Source: Streptosporangiaceae bacterium (lineage in GTDB: Bacteria; Actinomycetota; Actinomycetes; Streptosporangiales; Streptosporangiaceae). Taken from it: a stretch of 6,013 bases of DNA. The notes beneath the pieces were generated by a model. The model had not been told where the DNA came from. It saw only the letters and a program-made list of their open reading frames with translations, and ran no database searches. Positions within the stretch are counted from its first letter, which is position 1. Every line of letters starts with the position of its first letter. Positions 1-5,773 of the stretch are shown one piece after another. The stretch lies in assembly GCA_030045295.1 (NCBI GenBank), contig JASIGD010000422.1, positions 1 to 6,013 of the forward strand. Reading direction: 5' to 3'. The position numbers were made by a program, and so were the translations under genes.

Positions 1-1
1 G

Positions 2-643
2 GCCGGCGTGGCGTCGGCCGCGGCCGCGGTGGTGGTCGCCGGGGTCGTGGCCGTCGCGATGATCGGGAGTCCGCCCCGGACCCCGGCCGGCACCCTCGCG
101 CTCGGCGGCGGGGTGCCCGGGAGCGTCGTCTCGAGCCAGGCTCCGGGCTCCGCCGGCGCGTCGTCACCGGCTCACAGGGCCGCCGGCGGGAAGGGCACGC
201 CGACAGCCCCGGTACCGGGAAACGGGTCCAAGCCGGCCCGGGGAACCGCGTCGCCACAGGCTAAGCCCTCTGCCCGGGCGGCGGCCTCGTCATCGTCGTC
301 CTCCTCCACGTCGCCGTCGCCGTCGGCCTCGCCCTCGCCGTCGCCGAGCAAGGGCACCTTGGCCGTGACGCGGACCAAGCTGGCGCTCTCGGCCGTGAAG
401 GGCAAGGCGGCGAGAGGGACGTTTCGCCTGGCCGCGGTGGGCGGTCCGGTCAGCGATTACGTGATCAGGGTGCCGGCCGGCGTGGCCGGCAAGGTGACGG
501 TGGCGCCGGCCAGCGGATCACTGGCCTCCGGCGGCCTGGTGACGGTGACCGTGACCGTGAAGAGCCTGGTCGCGCTGGACACCAAGGTCACCGCGGAACC
601 GGGCGGCCTTGTCATCACCGTGGCGTTCAGCATCAAGGCATAG
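2..643 (+). CDS. Membrane-anchored Ser/Pro/Ala-rich protein with C-terminal beta-sandwich-like domain (5' end outside window)
   Basis: The reading frame is open to the left edge, so the true start is probably outside the window. The GTG at 8 has no room for a visible ribosome site and would begin inside the membrane helix. The visible part begins with one Ala/Val-rich membrane helix (about the first 20 residues). A disordered linker of about 95 residues follows, rich in Ala, Ser, Pro, Gly, with a run of seven Ser and then SP/AS repeats. The last 95 or so residues alternate hydrophobic and polar positions (YVIRVPAGV, KVTVAPASGSLASGG, VTVTVTV) and look like an Ig-like or BACON-like beta domain. 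The likely topology is a cytoplasmic N-terminal part beyond the window edge, one membrane pass, then an extracellular stalk and domain. Such architecture occurs in actinobacterial anti-sigma factors and membrane kinases, but the diagnostic N-terminal domain is missing here, so no function is assigned. Confidence 0.75.
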   Translation, partial: AGVASAAAAVVVAGVVAVAMIGSPPRTPAGTLALGGGVPGSVVSSQAPGSAGASSPAHRAAGGKGTPTAPVPGNGSKPARGTASPQAKPSARAAASSSSSSSTSPSPSASPSPSPSKGTLAVTRTKLALSAVKGKAARGTFRLAAVGGPVSDYVIRVPAGVAGKVTVAPASGSLASGGLVTVTVTVKSLVALDTKVTAEPGGLVITVAFSIKA

Positions 644-1622
644 GCCGGAGGCGCTCGCGCGCGGCCAGGAACAGGTCGAGTTCGGCCCGGGACGGGGAGG
701 TAGCCGGCCCGGAGCGGGTGACGGTCAGCGCGGCGGCCGCGTTGGCGCGGCTGGCGGCGTCACCCGGCGACAGCATGGCGGCGAGGCCAGCCAGGAACAC
801 CCCGGAATGGGCGTCGCCCGCCCCGGTCGTGTCGACCGCGTCCACGGCGGGGGCGGGGATGAGGCCGAGCGACAGGCTGGCCTGGTTCGCCGGGCCGGCC
901 ACGCGCAGCGCGAGCACGCAACCTGACTGGCCCGCTCGCACGATGACGCCGTACCGGCCGGTGCGCCTGGCCAGCCGCCGCGCCGCCTCGGCCGGGTCGT
1001 CGGCGCCGGTGAGCAGGGCGGCTTCCCGCTGGTTGCAGCTCCACCAGTCGCACCGGCTCAGTACCGGGCCGAGGACGGCTTCGGGGATGTCGGCGACCAG
1101 CGGGCCGGGATCGATGAACAGCAGCACCTCGGGCGGCAGCAGGGCGGCCCAGGCGCCGAGGATCGCGCCGGATCCCGGCGCGACCAGGCCGTAACCGGAC
1201 ACGTAGACGGCATCGCCGGCTCGTACCCGGACCCCGTCCCACGCCCCGGGCTCGCGGAGCGCCTCCGCGCCCAGGCTGGTGACGAAGGTGCGCTCACCAT
1301 CGGCCTCCACCAGGGCCACGTCGAAACCGGTGTCCGCGTCCGGGTCGGGCGGGCGGAGGATCGTGATGCCCTCCGCGCCCAGGACGGCGCGGACCTTATC
1401 CCCCCACGGCCCGGTGCCGTGACCGCCGGCGTACACCACGGGCAGGCCCTGCCGGGCCGCGGCGGCCATGATGTTGAACCCGCCGCCGACCTGGACGGAC
1501 GAAGATCCGGCGAGCATGTCCCCGCCGCGCTCGGGCAACGTGGGCACCCACATCAGCAGGTCCACGATGGCCTCGCCGGCGAAGACCAGCCGGTCCAGGG
1601 ACCGGCCCGGCCGCCGGCTCAC
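633..1622 (-). CDS. PfkB-family carbohydrate kinase, YegV-like
   Basis: This is a ribokinase-fold sugar or nucleoside kinase, expected to transfer the ATP gamma-phosphate to a sugar hydroxyl in the cytoplasm. It has 329 residues, normal for the family. Visible motifs are the N-terminal sugar-binding Gly motif VGGGFN (45-50), the NQRE motif (197-200, the family's NxxE that helps place Mg-phosphate) and the C-terminal signature DTTGAGD (264-270). That signature contains the anion hole and D270, the expected catalytic base. The segments ALVEADGERTF, VYVSGYGL and FIDPGPLVADIPEAVL match my memory of E. coli YegV better than ribokinase or fructokinase. I chose the GTG at 1622 because it overlaps the upstream TGA as GTGA and has GGGGAG seven bases before it (1635-1630). 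The longer start at 1667 would lie well inside the upstream gene. The coupling suggests equal amounts of kinase and glycohydrolase. The substrate is unknown. The 3' end overlaps the convergent plus-strand gene by 11 bp. Confidence 0.93.
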   Translation of the reverse strand: MSRRPGRSLDRLVFAGEAIVDLLMWVPTLPERGGDMLAGSSSVQVGGGFNIMAAAARQGLPVVYAGGHGTGPWGDKVRAVLGAEGITILRPPDPDADTGFDVALVEADGERTFVTSLGAEALREPGAWDGVRVRAGDAVYVSGYGLVAPGSGAILGAWAALLPPEVLLFIDPGPLVADIPEAVLGPVLSRCDWWSCNQREAALLTGADDPAEAARRLARRTGRYGVIVRAGQSGCVLALRVAGPANQASLSLGLIPAPAVDAVDTTGAGDAHSGVFLAGLAAMLSPGDAASRANAAAALTVTRSGPATSPSRAELDLFLAARERLRPMP

Positions 1623-2593
1623 CGGGACGCTCCCCGCGGGTTCTCGGGTCGCGCGCGCAGCGCGCACAGGTCATCGGCCAGTCCGGCGAGCCCGAGGCCG
1701 TGGGCGTCGATGACGGCGATCGCGTCCGGCGGGAAGGCCGCGACGCCCTGGCAGGCACCCGCGATCGCGCCTGCCATCGCCGCGATCGTGTCGGAGTCCC
1801 CGCCGAGCGAGGCGGCCAGCAGGCAGGCCTGCCAGGGGTGGCCCGGCACCGCGGCCAGCACCGCGAAGGCGGCCGGCACCGATTCCTGGGGGGCCAGGCT
1901 GGTCCCGACCAGCGTGCAGATGAGGTCGGCGGCCGCGGCCTGGTCCCGGCCCGCGACCAGGCTGACCGCCCACGCGATCCGCGCGGCTACGTCGGCGCCC
2001 GCCACCCAGTGGCCGCGGTGCGCGGCGATCCGCGCGGCCTCGATGGCCAGCGTCGTGGCGTCGGTGATCCCGGCGCCGGAGACACCCGCGCTGACCGCGG
2101 CGGCCACGGCCGCCGCGCCGGCCAGCGCGATGCCGGTGTTGTGCGTGACGCTGCTGGCGGCCTCCACCTGGTCGACCAGGCTCGTCAGGCTGGCGGGGTC
2201 AGCGGGATCCAGGGCGACCGCGATGCCGACCGGCGTGATGCGCATTGCGGCGCCGTTGGTATTGCCGGAGGCGCCCGCCTGATCCGGGGGCGCGCCCGCG
2301 AGCACCGCGGCGACGGCCCGTTTGGTCGAGGGCCCGAGCAGGTCGAGCGAGCCGCGTTCTGCCATAGCGTGCTCCCAGCTGACCAGGGCCGCGGCCAGCT
2401 CGCGAGGGTCTATCGTGCCGTCCCCCCTGACCAGCAGCCTGCCGAGCAGGACGGCCTGCTCGGTGTCGTCGGTGATCGCGCCGGCGGGCAGGCCCGCCGC
2501 GATCGGGTGCCGTGCGGGCGCGGGCTCGAAGCCGCGCAGCAGCCGACCCCAGCGCTCGCGTATCTCCGCACGCGACAGCGTCTGGGTGGGCAT
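1619..2593 (-). CDS. ADP-ribosylglycohydrolase family protein, YegU-like (N-terminus problematic)
   Basis: This is a DraG/ARH-type binuclear-magnesium glycohydrolase fold, expected to split an N- or O-glycosidic bond to ribose or ADP-ribose. From the ATG at 2593 it has 324 residues. Metal-binding motifs are TDDTE (41-45) and GGDSDT (264-269, with D266, D268 and T269). NTNGAAMR (111-118), THN (150-152) and ESVP (237-240) are also typical. The order and wording of these blocks, including LLGPSTK and the start of the next gene, match my recollection of E. coli YegU. The family's N-terminal block GALYGLAIGDALG is missing from the ATG-started protein but is encoded in the same frame immediately upstream (2632-2594). 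The ATG at 2593 is therefore probably not the natural N-terminus. No ATG, GTG or TTG exists in that frame between the block and the in-frame TAG at 2683-2681. The gene lies directly behind the VOC gene and is coupled by GTGA to the kinase. Activity is plausible but unproven. Confidence 0.88.
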   Translation of the reverse strand: MPTQTLSRAEIRERWGRLLRGFEPAPARHPIAAGLPAGAITDDTEQAVLLGRLLVRGDGTIDPRELAAALVSWEHAMAERGSLDLLGPSTKRAVAAVLAGAPPDQAGASGNTNGAAMRITPVGIAVALDPADPASLTSLVDQVEAASSVTHNTGIALAGAAAVAAAVSAGVSGAGITDATTLAIEAARIAAHRGHWVAGADVAARIAWAVSLVAGRDQAAAADLICTLVGTSLAPQESVPAAFAVLAAVPGHPWQACLLAASLGGDSDTIAAMAGAIAGACQGVAAFPPDAIAVIDAHGLGLAGLADDLCALRARPENPRGASR

Positions 2594-2653
2594 CCCCAGC
2601 GCATCCCCGATGGCCAGCCCGTACAGGGCACCCCGGCCGCGCGCGCAGGTGTC
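2594..2653 (-). other. In-frame upstream extension encoding the glycohydrolase family N-terminus, without a canonical start codon
   Basis: Twenty codons read in the glycohydrolase frame give DTCARGRGALYGLAIGDALG, joined directly to MPTQ at 2593. The block RGRGALYGLAIGDALG is what the family normally carries near residue 5-25. Codons with strong GC at position three run through it, so it looks like real coding sequence. Candidate non-standard starts are CTG at 2626, preceded by GGGG, and ACG at 2662 or 2671 inside the VOC gene. It could also be read by a ribosome shifting +1 out of the VOC gene. Which applies cannot be decided from sequence alone. Confidence 0.7.
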
Positions 2654-2657
2654 AGAG
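2651..2657 (-). promoter_or_regulatory. Candidate +1 frameshift site CTC-TGA-C at the VOC stop codon
   Basis: The last VOC sense codon, its stop and the next base read CTC TGA C. Slipping one base forward at CTC puts GAC in the A site, which is exactly the glycohydrolase frame. The context resembles the CTT-TGA-C shift site of bacterial prfB (release factor 2), where TGA followed by C terminates poorly. The stimulating Shine-Dalgarno-like sequence found three bases upstream in prfB is not seen here, so this is only a candidate. Confidence 0.25.
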
Positions 2658-3134
2658 GACGTGGCTGCCGTACATCTCGCCTAGGGGGTCGGCGAGCAGT
2701 TCGAGGCGCGCGCCGTCGGGGTCGCGGAAGTACAGCGACACGCCGCTTTCCTCCTGGTACGGCACCCCGGCCGCCTCCAGGTTGCGGCGCAGCGCGGCCC
2801 ACTTCTCCGGCGTCACCGAGATCGCGATGTGGTGCAGGCCGCCCAGGACTTCCATGTAGGGGCCGAGATCGAGGCCGGGGAAGTCGAAGAAGGCCAGCAG
2901 GTTGCCGTGGCCGACGTCGAAGAAGAAGTGGTTGGACCCCCGGTAGTCCCGGTTCTCGATGATCTCGGTCAGCGGGAACTCAAGTACTCCCTGGTAGAAC
3001 CGGATGGTCTGCTCCACGTTGGAGCTGAGCAGCGCGGTGTGGTGGATCCCGCGCGCGCTGCTCGGCGGCCGGTCGGCCTTGATGTATACGTCGTGCAGCC
3101 GCGCACGCTCGGCCTCGATACCGGCGAGGTCCAT
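2652..3134 (-). CDS. VOC family (glyoxalase/bleomycin resistance/dioxygenase fold) protein
   Basis: This 160-residue protein contains the paired beta-alpha-beta-beta-beta modules of the vicinal oxygen chelate fold. Module one starts at GIHHTALLSSNVEQTIRFYQ (29-48) and module two at LHHIAISVTPEKW (100-112). Candidate metal ligands are H31 or H32, H101 or H102, and E145 in ARLEL. The fourth ligand, usually in module one, is not obvious around NLLAFFDF (78-85). The protein ends RDPDGARLELLADPLGEMYG plus four residues, a common C-terminus for this type. The ATG at 3134 is preferred because AAGGGG overlaps the upstream gene's TAA, 14 nt before it. The frame stays open upstream to 4112, but that stretch runs antiparallel-frame through another gene and an intergenic region and is not coding. 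VOC proteins include lyases, isomerases, thiol transferases and ring-cleaving dioxygenases, so the substrate cannot be named. Its place behind a mycothiol-type enzyme hints at thiol or electrophile chemistry. Confidence 0.9.
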   Translation of the reverse strand: MDLAGIEAERARLHDVYIKADRPPSSARGIHHTALLSSNVEQTIRFYQGVLEFPLTEIIENRDYRGSNHFFFDVGHGNLLAFFDFPGLDLGPYMEVLGGLHHIAISVTPEKWAALRRNLEAAGVPYQEESGVSLYFRDPDGARLELLADPLGEMYGSHVL

Positions 3135-3148
3135 AGGCCAGACGCCCC

Positions 3149-3961
3149 TTAGATCCGGAAGAACGAGTTGAGGAACCTGTCGGCTACCGCCCGATCGCCC
3201 CTGATGGTTCCCGCGTTCACCCGCCCGAACGCGGTCAGCACCAGGCTCCCGGGATCGAACTCGATCACCGCGGGCTGCCCGGACACGTCCTCCTGAGCGT
3301 AACTCAGGCCGTCGACGCCGATGCTCACCAGGTAGTCCTTGGCGTTGCGGCCCGAGACGCGGATACCGACCGAGAAGGGGTCGATGTCGGGCGGGATGTC
3401 CGTGGTCGCCTGCCACAAGATGAACATCAGCGGAGCGAGCAGGTCCGCGGTGTCGCCCGTCAGCCCGTGCGCCCGGCCGGTGCCCTGGCGGATGTCCCAG
3501 CCGTGCACGCCGTAGTCCACGAGCTGGAACCACGGGTAGAAGAAGGCCGGCAGCGGCCCCATGTACTTGTGCCCGACCGTCTGCCCGCCCCACTCGTCCG
3601 GGCCGAGAGCCTGGCTGATCTCCATCATCTTGTCGAAGTCCGAGCGCAGCCGGGCGACCGCGTCGGCCTGATGCAGGCCGCGGTACTCCTTGGCGCCCTC
3701 GTCGAGGCGGTGCTGCATCACCCTGAGGCCGAGCGGCTCGTCGACCGCGAGCCCCTCGCGGACCGCGTCGAAGCCGATGAAGTAGCTCTCGGTCACGTCG
3801 ATCAGGTGGCCGACGACGTCCCTGACTTCCCATTCCGTACAGGCCGTCCTGGCGGTCCAGGGGCCGTTCGCGGCCATCTCGAACAGCGCGTCGGCTTCCT
3901 GCGTGAGGACCCGGAGCAGGTTGTCCTTGGCGGCGTAATTGGTCGCGTCCCACTCGTTCAT
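3149..3961 (-). CDS. Maleylpyruvate isomerase family mycothiol-dependent enzyme (DinB/MDMPI fold)
   Basis: This 270-residue cytoplasmic protein has an N-terminal four-helix DinB-like domain (about 1-165) and a smaller C-terminal domain (about 185-270, ending in IRGDRAVADRFLNSFF). This is the layout of the mycothiol-dependent maleylpyruvate isomerase family. The metal site of that family uses His, Glu and His. Here H52 lies in VRDVVGHLID and H153 in DYGVHGWDIRQG, while the middle ligand position holds D149 instead of Glu. The family includes isomerases, thiol transferases and many uncharacterised actinobacterial members, so the substrate is open. I chose the ATG at 3961 because GGAGG precedes it by six bases. 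The in-frame ATG at 3973 would swallow that ribosome site. It is the first gene of the minus-strand run and has a promoter-like sequence and an inverted repeat just upstream. Only 14 nt separate it from the VOC gene. Confidence 0.9.
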   Translation of the reverse strand: MNEWDATNYAAKDNLLRVLTQEADALFEMAANGPWTARTACTEWEVRDVVGHLIDVTESYFIGFDAVREGLAVDEPLGLRVMQHRLDEGAKEYRGLHQADAVARLRSDFDKMMEISQALGPDEWGGQTVGHKYMGPLPAFFYPWFQLVDYGVHGWDIRQGTGRAHGLTGDTADLLAPLMFILWQATTDIPPDIDPFSVGIRVSGRNAKDYLVSIGVDGLSYAQEDVSGQPAVIEFDPGSLVLTAFGRVNAGTIRGDRAVADRFLNSFFRI

Positions 3962-3982
3962 GACGACCTCCATTGGTCGTGG

Positions 3983-3997
3983 GTTCGCATTCCGAAC
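3983..3997. promoter_or_regulatory. Perfect 5-5-5 inverted repeat, possible operator
   Basis: GTTCG-CATTC-CGAAC is a perfect inverted repeat with five-base arms and a five-base centre. It lies between the predicted transcription start (near 4009) and the start codon at 3961 of the minus-strand gene run. That placement suits a repressor site. No adjacent regulator gene is present to name a partner, and arms of five can arise by chance. Confidence 0.35.
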
Positions 3998-4015
3998 GGA
4001 AGTTCATCACGCGAA

Positions 4016-4045
4016 ACCCTAGAACTTGAAGCCGTCCAGGGTCAA
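4016..4045 (-). promoter_or_regulatory. Predicted housekeeping-type promoter of the four-gene run
   Basis: On the minus strand, TTGACC (4045-4040) is followed after 18 bases by TAGGGT (4021-4016). These match the TTGACA and TAnnnT elements of actinobacterial primary-sigma promoters. The expected start near 4009 leaves a 48-nt leader with a good ribosome site before the ATG at 3961. No competing promoter is visible between the downstream genes, which supports one transcript. Confidence 0.55.
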
Positions 4046-4068
4046 CGGGCAGAACGGGCAGAACGGGA
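4044..4068. repeat. Short tandem repeat, AACGGGCAG in 2.8 copies
   Basis: The unit AACGGGCAG occurs at 4044-4052 and 4053-4061, with a third partial copy AACGGGA at 4062-4068. It lies in the 3' flank of cobQ, immediately upstream of and touching the -35 box of the minus-strand promoter. It may be a slippage tract or an activator-binding array. Nothing shows which. Confidence 0.7.
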
Positions 4069-4095
4069 ACCGATTGCGGCACGCGCGGGGAAACG

Positions 4096-5619
4096 CTATC
4101 GACCGTGGTCAAGCGAGGCCAGCAGGGCCGGCAGTCCCGGCGGAGGGCCGTGCTCGATCAGCCGGCCGAGCGCGGCCGTGTCGAGGTGGCAGGCGACCAG
4201 GTCACCGAGGACGTCCAGCCGGGCCTGCCGGACGGCGGCGAAGTCGGTGTCGGGGGCGGGGGTGAAGTCGCGGCCGGCCAGCGCCGCCACCTCGGCGAGG
4301 AACGCGCGCCTGAACTCGTCGTTCTCGAGCACGCCGTGCCAGCTCGTGCCCCACACGGCACCGCGGCGGCAGCCGTCCAGGAACGGCTCCGACCCTATGC
4401 CCGCCGGGTCGGTGACCTCGGCGATCCCGTGGTGTATCTCGTACCCGGCCACCGGCGCGCCGAGCGCGCGGCCGGCCGGGCGGCCCAGCCGCTTGGCCGC
4501 CTCGAACCGGACCCGGACCGGCAGCACGGCGAGCCCGGCCACGCGGCCCTGCCCGGATTCGACCGGATCATCGATCTGGTCGGCCAGCATCTGGTATCCG
4601 CCGCAGATGCCCAGCACCGGCCGGCGGCGACGGGCCCGGTCCACGATCGCGCTGGCCAGCCCGCGTTCCCGCAGCCAGGCCAGGTCGGCCACGGTGGCCC
4701 GGGTTCCGGGCAGTACCGCCAGGTCCGCGTCGGCCAGCTCGGCCGGGTCGTCGGCGAACCGGACCAGTACTCCGGGCTCGGCGGCCAGCGCGTCGACGTC
4801 GGTGAAGTTACTGATCCGCGGGAACCGCACGACCGCGATCCGGAGAAAATCTTTTGGCCCGAACGGACCGTGGTGACTGCCCCGCCGGACCGGGACGGCG
4901 AGCGCGAGGGAGTCCTCGGCGTCCAGCCACAGGCCTTCCCGCCAGGGCAGCACGCCGAGCACCGGCCTGCCGGTGAGCCGCTGCAGCATGCTCAGCCCGC
5001 TGTCGAGCAGTTCGGCGGCGCCGCGGAACTTGTTGATGACGAACCCCGAGATGAGCGCCTGGTCGGCCGGGGACAGCAGCGCGAGCGTGCCGTACATGGC
5101 CGCGAACACGCCGCCCCGGTCGATGTCCCCGACGATGATGACCGGCAGGCCAGCGGCCCGGGCCAGGCTCATGTTGGCCACGTCGTCCGCACGCAGGTTG
5201 ATCTCGGCGGGGCTGCCCGCCCCCTCGCAGATCACCACGTCGTAGCGGTCGCGCAGCCGGGTCAGGCTGGCCAGCGCGACCTGCCGGAGCCGCGGCGCGT
5301 GCGCGCGGTAGCCGACCGCATTCGCTTCGGCCTCCGGATGACCGAGCACCACCAGCTGGCTGCGCCGGTCGCTGCCCGGCTTGAGCAGCACCGGGTTCAT
5401 GTCCGCCGTCGGCTCTATACCCGCCGCGGCGGCCTGCATCGCCTGAGCGCGCCCGATCTCGGCGCCTTCGGCCGTCACGAACGAGTTCAGCGACATGTTC
5501 TGCGCCTTGAACGGCGCCACCGTGACACCCTGCCGGGCCAGCCACCGGCACAGCCCCGCCACCAGCGCGCTCTTACCCGCGTCGGATCCGGTTCCGGCTA
5601 CCAGCAGCGCCCCTCGCAC
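4096..5619 (-). CDS. cobQ: Cobyric acid synthase (adenosylcobyrinate a,c-diamide amidotransferase)
   Basis: This enzyme amidates carboxyl groups b, d, e and g of adenosylcobyrinic acid a,c-diamide, using glutamine and ATP, to give adenosylcobyric acid in the cytoplasm. It has 507 residues, typical for CobQ/CbiP. The N-terminal DTBS-like ATPase domain (1-230) holds the P-loop GTGSDAGKS (9-17), [11 protein letters not shown] (36-46), [12 protein letters not shown] (132-143) and [11 protein letters not shown] (163-173). The class I glutamine amidotransferase domain (about 260-450) holds [10 protein letters not shown] with nucleophile C339, the GYEIHHG strand (392-398) and SWHG with H428, followed by LEND. 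All key residues are present, so it should be active. The GTG at 5619 fits the P-loop close to the N-terminus. It has no ribosome site, and a -10 box lies eight bases upstream, suggesting a leaderless message. No other complete cobalamin gene is in the window. Confidence 0.97.
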   Translation of the reverse strand: MRGALLVAGTGSDAGKSALVAGLCRWLARQGVTVAPFKAQNMSLNSFVTAEGAEIGRAQAMQAAAAGIEPTADMNPVLLKPGSDRRSQLVVLGHPEAEANAVGYRAHAPRLRQVALASLTRLRDRYDVVICEGAGSPAEINLRADDVANMSLARAAGLPVIIVGDIDRGGVFAAMYGTLALLSPADQALISGFVINKFRGAAELLDSGLSMLQRLTGRPVLGVLPWREGLWLDAEDSLALAVPVRRGSHHGPFGPKDFLRIAVVRFPRISNFTDVDALAAEPGVLVRFADDPAELADADLAVLPGTRATVADLAWLRERGLASAIVDRARRRRPVLGICGGYQMLADQIDDPVESGQGRVAGLAVLPVRVRFEAAKRLGRPAGRALGAPVAGYEIHHGIAEVTDPAGIGSEPFLDGCRRGAVWGTSWHGVLENDEFRRAFLAEVAALAGRDFTPAPDTDFAAVRQARLDVLGDLVACHLDTAALGRLIEHGPPPGLPALLASLDHGR

Positions 5620-5627
5620 GGGTGCAG

Positions 5628-5656
5628 GTTATAGTGCCGGGGCACGGCAGCGGCAA
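5628..5656 (-). promoter_or_regulatory. Predicted promoter for leaderless cobQ transcription
   Basis: On the minus strand, TTGCCG (5656-5651) is followed after 17 bases by TATAAC (5633-5628), and then by eight bases before the GTG start at 5619. Transcription would begin at or within two bases of the start codon. This agrees with the lack of any Shine-Dalgarno sequence. The -35 box falls inside the first copy of the 65-bp-period repeat. Confidence 0.5.
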
Positions 5657-5762
5657 ACCCCGTGAGCATGGGGTCTGGGGCGTCGTCCCCCGGAACCGGG
5701 CCGGGGGTACGGGAGCGGGAAGCCCCGCGGGCGGGGGGCCTGGGGGGGTCGTCCCCCGCGAC
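5644..5762. repeat. Two diverged tandem copies, 65-bp period, hairpin-forming
   Basis: Copy one (5644-5696) and copy two (5709-5762) align over about 53 bases with one insertion. Both keep the order ACGGgAGCGGgAA, CCCCG, GGGG, CTGGGG, TCGTCCCCC. Each copy can fold into two stems: CCCC paired with GGGG around an eight-base loop, and GGGG with CCCC around CGTCGT (GGTCGT in copy two). The repeat fills most of the divergent intergenic space between cobQ and the small hydrophobic gene. It resembles small dispersed palindromic intergenic elements seen in high-GC actinomycetes, but I cannot name a family. Confidence 0.75.
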
Positions 5763-5773
5763 GATACCGCCAT

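Noticed and set aside
1623..1667. A longer start for the PfkB kinase at GTG 1667
   Set aside because: The extra 15 residues lie over the end of the glycohydrolase and match no family sequence. The GTG at 1622 has GGGGAG at seven bases and the coupled GTGA overlap.
2627..2657. A third-frame reading (LTPARAAG) as the lost glycohydrolase start region with a two-base insertion
   Set aside because: It also resembles a family N-terminus, but it needs a two-base indel and still has no ATG or GTG. The unshifted frame already gives the family-like RGRGALYG without any change.
3135..4112. Long upstream extension of the VOC frame to a 486-residue protein
   Set aside because: The added part is Arg/Gly/Pro-rich, crosses the promoter region and runs out of frame through the mycothiol-type enzyme. 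The ATG at 3134 has a ribosome site and gives the normal VOC length.
3467..4876. A 469-codon plus-strand open frame spanning the mycothiol-type gene, the intergenic gap and part of cobQ
   Set aside because: It covers two unrelated genes in antisense and has no domain signal; it is a shadow frame.
4105..5634. A 509-codon open frame on the plus strand, antisense to cobQ
   Set aside because: It is the mirror of a well-supported cobQ gene. Its product is a Gln/Arg/Gly/Pro-rich string with no recognisable fold, which is normal for the opposite strand of GC-rich genes.
5644..5762. CRISPR array or Rho-independent terminator made of the two repeat copies
   Set aside because: There are only two diverged copies with no uniform spacer, which excludes CRISPR. 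The stems lack a following T run on either strand, apart from a short TTTG, so terminator function is not supported.
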